DNA of 33,998 bases. Origin: Xanthobacteraceae bacterium. GTDB lineage: Bacteria > Pseudomonadota > Alphaproteobacteria > Rhizobiales > Xanthobacteraceae. A model generated the notes under the pieces. It was not told the origin of the DNA. It saw only the letters and a list, made by a program, of their open reading frames with translations, and did not search any database. Location: NCBI GenBank assembly GCA_030037065.1, contig JASHRW010000015.1, positions 1 to 33,998 on the forward strand, read 5' to 3'. This document shows positions 30,305 through 33,998 of this stretch, piece by piece. Position 1 is the stretch's first letter. Each line of letters begins with the position of its first letter. Made by a program: the position numbers and the translations under genes.

Positions 30305-31582
30305 ATGACGAGTACATCGACAATGGCCCAACCGGGCGCGCTGGCAACGCCGGCGACGCGCTGGACGCAACTCATCATCTGCATCATCTGCATGGTGCTG
30401 ATTGCTAACCTGCAATACGGCTGGACGCTGTTCGTCAATCCGATCAACAAAGCGCACGGCTGGTCGCTGGCGTCGATCCAGTTTGCGTTTTCGATTTTCA
30501 TCGCGCTGGAGACGTGGCTCACGCCGATCGAGGGTTGGATCGTCGATAATCTTGGTTCGCGCCGCGGGCCGAAGCTGGTCATTGCGTTTGGCGGTATCAT
30601 GGTCGCACTCGGCTGGATCGTGAACTCGCGCGCCCAAACGCTGGAAATGCTGTATCTCGGCGCGGTATTTGCCGGCACCGGCGGCGGCGCCGTATACGCA
30701 ACCTGTGTCGGACAGGCGGTGAAGTGGTTCCCCGACCGGCGCGGACTTGCGGTGGGCTTGACAGCGGCGGGATATGGCGCCGGCGCGGCACTCACCGTGG
30801 TGCCGATCCGCGCGGTGATCGCCTCGAGCGGTTACGAGACGGCGTTCTTCTGGTTCGGCCTGATCCAAGGCGGCATCGTGTTTCTGTTGGCGTGGCTGTT
30901 GCGGGCACCAGAGCCGGGAGAGTTGACCGGGGTCGGATCGCCGAAAGTGGTGCAGAGCACGCGCAGCTACTCACCGGCCGAGGCGTTAAGCACGCCGGCG
31001 TTTTGGCTGCTCTACATTATGTTCATTATGGTCTCGGCGTCGGGCCTGATGGCGACGGCGCAGATCGCGCCGATCGCCAAGGACTTCAATGTCGGCAGCG
31101 TCATCATCATGTTCGGCGCCTCGACCCTGAGCCTGGCGCTGATTGTCGACAATGTCTGCAACGGCGGTGCCCGTCCGCTGTTCGGCTGGATTTCCGATCA
31201 CATTGGCCGCGAATACACCATGGCGATCGCCTTCGGTCTGGGCGGCATCGCCTATTGGCTCTTGGGGACACTCGGCCATGCCCCTTGGGCGTTCGTGCTA
31301 TTCGCCGCCATGATCTTTCTCACGTGGGGCGAAATCTTCAGTCTGTTTCCATCGACGTGCACCGACACTTTCGGAACCAAGTTCGCCACGGTGAACTTGA
31401 GTCTTCTCTACACGGCCAAGGGCGCGTCGGCGTTCCTGGTGCCGGTGGCGAACATGTTAAAGGCACATACCGGTAGCTGGCACCTGGTGTTCGTGGTCAC
31501 CGCTATCATGAACTTCATCGTCGTGGCGCTGGCGCTTTTCGTGCTCAAGCCAGTACGCAGTAAGTTTCTAACCAAGGGCTGA
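30305..31582 (+). CDS. MFS transporter, oxalate/formate antiporter family
   Basis: A 425-residue, 12-helix MFS protein of the OxlT type, which exchanges oxalate for formate across the inner membrane. The first helix region QLIICIICMVLIANLQYGWTLF is followed by NPINKAHGWSLASIQFAF, family-typical. The second half includes ARPLFGWISDHIGREYTM and LLYTAKGASAFLVP, where Lys372 may correspond to the substrate-binding lysine of OxlT; this is a tentative alignment by eye. The C-terminus GSWHLVFVVTAIMN also fits. ATG 30305, preceded by GGCGGGGAAAC, was chosen over a longer frame starting upstream. A GntR gene and oxalyl-CoA decarboxylase follow on the same strand, which supports oxalate as substrate. 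Confidence 0.85.
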   Translation: MTSTSTMAQPGALATPATRWTQLIICIICMVLIANLQYGWTLFVNPINKAHGWSLASIQFAFSIFIALETWLTPIEGWIVDNLGSRRGPKLVIAFGGIMVALGWIVNSRAQTLEMLYLGAVFAGTGGGAVYATCVGQAVKWFPDRRGLAVGLTAAGYGAGAALTVVPIRAVIASSGYETAFFWFGLIQGGIVFLLAWLLRAPEPGELTGVGSPKVVQSTRSYSPAEALSTPAFWLLYIMFIMVSASGLMATAQIAPIAKDFNVGSVIIMFGASTLSLALIVDNVCNGGARPLFGWISDHIGREYTMAIAFGLGGIAYWLLGTLGHAPWAFVLFAAMIFLTWGEIFSLFPSTCTDTFGTKFATVNLSLLYTAKGASAFLVPVANMLKAHTGSWHLVFVVTAIMNFIVVALALFVLKPVRSKFLTKG

Positions 31583-31625
31583 GGGCCGACAGGGCCCCCC
31601 ACGCCAAGCCGCCAACGCGACTTAG

Positions 31626-31654
31626 GGTGGCGCATCCGTCGAGGGTGCGCCGCC
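31626..31654 (+). terminator. Stable hairpin after the antiporter gene, probable terminator
   Basis: GGTGGCGCATCC and GGGTGCGCCGCC form a 12-base-pair stem with two G-U pairs and loop GTCGA. Flanking GGG and CCC could extend it past a bulge. It lies 43 bases after the stop codon and about 60 before the gntR start. There is no T-run after it, so it may be rho-dependent or an mRNA-stabilising element. Confidence 0.4.
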
Positions 31655-31716
31655 GCCCTTAGGATTCGCCCGATAAAAGCGGTTGGTAGGACCGTATCGG
31701 CGCTTGCACCCGCCTG

Positions 31717-32487
31717 ATGACTGGAATAATGTATACCATAATGTCTTCAAGCCTTTCCGTTGCGCGCAACCCTGGCGCAGAGCGAGAAAACGCCGCGCTG
31801 CCGGAGCGGCGAGTAGCCGTCGACCCGCTGGCCGGTCCGGCGAGCCTGAAGCGGCAAGCCTATACGGCGCTCAAGAACGCCATCGCCGCCATGGACATTT
31901 ACGGCAGCCGGGCCGAGATCAGGCTCGACGAGCGGCAACTCGCGGTCGGGTTCGGCATCAGCCGCACGCCGGTGCGCGAAGCCATGGCCCAGCTAGAGCG
32001 CGAGGGCTTTGTGCGTTCGGAGCCGCGGCGCGGCGTCTATGTCGTCCGCAAAAGCAGACAGGAGGTGATCGAGCTGATCACCGCCTGGGCCGCGCTCGAA
32101 AGCATGGCGGCGCGGCTTATCACGCAGACCGCCGCCGGCGAGGAAATCGCGGCGTTGCGGCGCATGTTCACGACTTTCCACAATGGCGAGCTGCGCGCGC
32201 ATCTCGACGAATATTCCGACGTCAACATCGAATTCCACCAGACGATCATTCGCCTGAGCCGCAATGATGCGCTGATCAACTTAGCGGAAAACCTGTTCAC
32301 GCATATGCGCATGATCCGCCGCAAGACGATCGGCGAAAAGGACCGCGCCGATCGTTCGATCCGCGACCACATGCACATCATCGAGGCGATCGAAGCGCGC
32401 GACACCGAACGCGCCGAACGGCTTGTTCGCGATCATGCGCTGGGCCTCGCCGATCACGTCGCGAAATATGCCGATTATTTGGATTGA
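31717..32487 (+). CDS. GntR-family transcriptional regulator, FCD subfamily
   Basis: A regulator of up to 256 residues. A polar N-terminal tail (about 1-42) precedes the winged helix (about 43-110) with RLDERQLAVGFGISRTPVREAMAQLEREGFVRSEPRRGVYVV. The rest is an FCD ligand domain with NIEFHQTIIRLSRND and HMHIIEAIEARD, whose His residues usually form a metal site. In-frame ATGs at 31717, 31729 and 31741 compete, and none has a strong ribosome binding site (31729 has GGA five bases before). It precedes oxalyl-CoA decarboxylase by 48 bases and is very likely its regulator, with an oxalate-pathway metabolite as possible effector. That effector is inferred. Confidence 0.85.
   Translation: MTGIMYTIMSSSLSVARNPGAERENAALPERRVAVDPLAGPASLKRQAYTALKNAIAAMDIYGSRAEIRLDERQLAVGFGISRTPVREAMAQLEREGFVRSEPRRGVYVVRKSRQEVIELITAWAALESMAARLITQTAAGEEIAALRRMFTTFHNGELRAHLDEYSDVNIEFHQTIIRLSRNDALINLAENLFTHMRMIRRKTIGEKDRADRSIRDHMHIIEAIEARDTERAERLVRDHALGLADHVAKYADYLD
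31729..31739. promoter_or_regulatory. Possible autoregulatory operator at the gntR start
   Basis: ATGTATACCAT is a near-palindrome around GTATAC, and ATAATGT recurs as a direct repeat 12 bases on. FCD-type GntR proteins often bind short dyads of the GTATAC kind. Its position at the start codon region would suit autorepression, but this is weak pattern matching. Confidence 0.25.
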
Positions 32488-32535
32488 ATGACGGGTAGGA
32501 GCTCGTGGAAAAACGCAAAGTTCAGGGAGTCTTCC

Positions 32536-33998
32536 ATGGCTGACGCAGCAATCAAAGAGAAACAGGAAACCGCAAATGCAGCCGAAGTCGAGCTGACGGA
32601 CGGCTTTCATCTTGTCATCGATGCGCTCAAGCTCAACGGTATCAACACGGTTTACGGCGTGCCTGGTATCCCGATCACCGATTTGGGCCGCATGGCGCAA
32701 GCCGCCGGCATTCGCGTGCTCTCATTCCGGCACGAGCAGAACGCCGGCTACGCGGCCGCTATCGCGGGATTTTTGACCAAAAAGCCCGGGGTTTGCCTTA
32801 CCGTGTCGGCGCCCGGCTTCCTTAACGGCCTTACTGCGCTTGCGCACGCCACCACCAATTGCTTTCCGCTGATTCAGATTTCGGGCTCCTCCGAGCGCGA
32901 GATCGTCGACCTGCAGCAGGGCGACTACGAAGAGATGGACCAGCTCGCGATCGCCAAGCCGTTGTGCAAGGCGGCATTCCGCGTGTTGCATGCGCAGGAT
33001 ATTGGCATCGGTCTCGCCCGCGCGATCCGCGCGGCGGTTTCCGGCCGCCCGGGCGGCGTCTACCTCGATCTGCCCGCCAAGCTGTTCGGCCAGGTGATGG
33101 AGGCGGAAACCGGCCGCAAGTCACTGGTCAAGGTCATCGACCCGGCGCCGGCGCAAATTCCCGCTCCGGAGGCGATCAAACGTGCGCTTGATGTGCTGAA
33201 AAGCGCGAAGCGCCCGCTGATCATCCTCGGCAAGGGCGCCGCCTACGCACAGGCCGATGATGCGATCCGCGCGTTCGTGGAGAAGAGCGGCATTCCGTTC
33301 CTGCCGATGAGCATGGCCAAGGGTCTCTTGCCCGATACGCATCCGCAGTGCGCCGGCGCGGCGCGCTCGACAGTGCTGAAAGACTCCGACGTTGTGTTGC
33401 TGATCGGCGCCCGTCTCAACTGGCTATTGTCGCACGGCAAGGGCAAGGCCTGGGGTGAAGCGCCGAAAAGATTCATTCAGATCGACATCGAACCCAAGGA
33501 GATGGATTCGAATGTCGAAATTGCCGCGCCAGTTGTTGGCGATATCGGCTCGGCCGTCTCCGCGTTGCTCGGTGCGATGGGCGGCAGTTGGCCCGCCCCG
33601 CCGGCCGACTGGATCAAGACCGTCACTTCCAAGCGCGAAGAGAACATCGCCAAGATGGCGCCGCGGCTGATGAACAACAACTCGCCGATGGATTATCACG
33701 GCGCGCTCGGTGTCCTGCGCATGATCGTCAAGGAGCGGCCGGACGCCATTCTCGTCAATGAAGGCGCCAACGCGCTCGATCTCACCCGCGGCATCATCGA
33801 CATGTACAAGCCGCGCAAGCGGCTCGACGTCGGCACCTGGGGCGTCATGGGCATCGGCATGGGCTACGCCATCGGCGCCGCGATCGAGACCGGTAAGCCG
33901 GTGCTGGCGATCGAAGGCGATTCGGCGTTCGGCTTTTCCGGCATGGAGATCGAAACGATCTGCCGCTACAAGCTGCCGGTCTGTGTCGTCGTCTTCAA
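32536..33998 (+). CDS. oxc: Oxalyl-CoA decarboxylase (3' end outside window)
   Basis: The first 487 residues of a protein normally about 570-580 long. It is a thiamine diphosphate-dependent enzyme that converts oxalyl-CoA to formyl-CoA and CO2 in the cytoplasm, the second step of oxalate catabolism after formyl-CoA transferase. Glu67 ([10 protein letters not shown]) is the cofactor-activating glutamate. Tyr131-Glu132 ([10 protein letters not shown]) is the active-site pair specific to this subfamily. The ThDP-binding GDSAFGFSG begins at 461, and its matching NN end lies just past the window. The ribosome binding site is AGGGAG, six bases before the ATG. It probably forms an operon with the preceding gntR. 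Formyl-CoA transferase (frc) is not in the window and may follow. Confidence 0.93.
   Translation, partial: MADAAIKEKQETANAAEVELTDGFHLVIDALKLNGINTVYGVPGIPITDLGRMAQAAGIRVLSFRHEQNAGYAAAIAGFLTKKPGVCLTVSAPGFLNGLTALAHATTNCFPLIQISGSSEREIVDLQQGDYEEMDQLAIAKPLCKAAFRVLHAQDIGIGLARAIRAAVSGRPGGVYLDLPAKLFGQVMEAETGRKSLVKVIDPAPAQIPAPEAIKRALDVLKSAKRPLIILGKGAAYAQADDAIRAFVEKSGIPFLPMSMAKGLLPDTHPQCAGAARSTVLKDSDVVLLIGARLNWLLSHGKGKAWGEAPKRFIQIDIEPKEMDSNVEIAAPVVGDIGSAVSALLGAMGGSWPAPPADWIKTVTSKREENIAKMAPRLMNNNSPMDYHGALGVLRMIVKERPDAILVNEGANALDLTRGIIDMYKPRKRLDVGTWGVMGIGMGYAIGAAIETGKPVLAIEGDSAFGFSGMEIETICRYKLPVCVVVF

Overview
The window reads as chromosomal DNA of a GC-rich alphaproteobacterium of the Hyphomicrobiales, most like the Bradyrhizobium/Rhodopseudomonas/Xanthobacteraceae group. 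The basis is its GC-rich codon use, small families common in that group (a DUF1236 protein, a PRC-barrel secreted protein), a stand-alone branched-chain-type (Liv) transporter beside luciferase-like flavoproteins, and an oxalate-catabolism locus of the usual rhizobial composition. No replication origin, CRISPR array, rRNA or intact insertion sequence was seen. One tRNA gene is present.

Layout. (1) 0-2.9 kb: end of a DUF924 protein, a small membrane protein, and two tandem luciferase-like flavin-dependent oxidoreductases on the minus strand. (2) 2.9-9.2 kb, plus strand: a glutathione transferase overlapping a TPR/glycosyltransferase-like gene, then a VOC-fold protein followed by livH-livM-livG-livF without a substrate-binding protein. 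A CHAD protein converges on livF. (3) 10.3-18.3 kb: initiator tRNA, then a stretch that looks lower in GC by eye. It holds a gntR-flavin hydroxylase operon divergent from an extradiol dioxygenase, the wreck of an IS630-type transposase, folD, a single-domain haemoglobin, and a chemoreceptor whose sensory region carries a CxxCH haem-c motif. This is the most accessory-looking part. (4) 18.4-23.9 kb: a 1199-residue ABC exporter with two fused half-transporters (CydDC-like), convergent with a separate half-size exporter. (5) 24.2-29.6 kb: a family 4 glycosyltransferase, an MFS exporter, a PRC-barrel secreted protein and an amylo-alpha-1,6-glucosidase-like protein, probably concerned with glucan and stress. 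(6) 29.7-34 kb: a DUF1236 lipoprotein candidate, an oxalate/formate-type MFS antiporter, a GntR/FCD regulator and oxalyl-CoA decarboxylase, which runs off the end.

How the genes may work together. Three pieces suggest use of plant or soil carbon: flavin hydroxylase plus ring-cleavage dioxygenase for a phenolic; VOC/Liv transporter with nearby LLM flavoproteins and GST for uptake and attack of an unknown small acid or aromatic; and oxalate uptake plus decarboxylation. The globin and the haem-c chemoreceptor, divergently arranged, suggest a gas- or redox-responsive pair. Several inverted repeats sit where operators are expected: between gntR and the dioxygenase, upstream of the oxalate antiporter, upstream of the VOC-liv genes, and in the LLM/GST divergent promoter region. 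All functions are inferred from sequence motifs read by eye; no database search was run.
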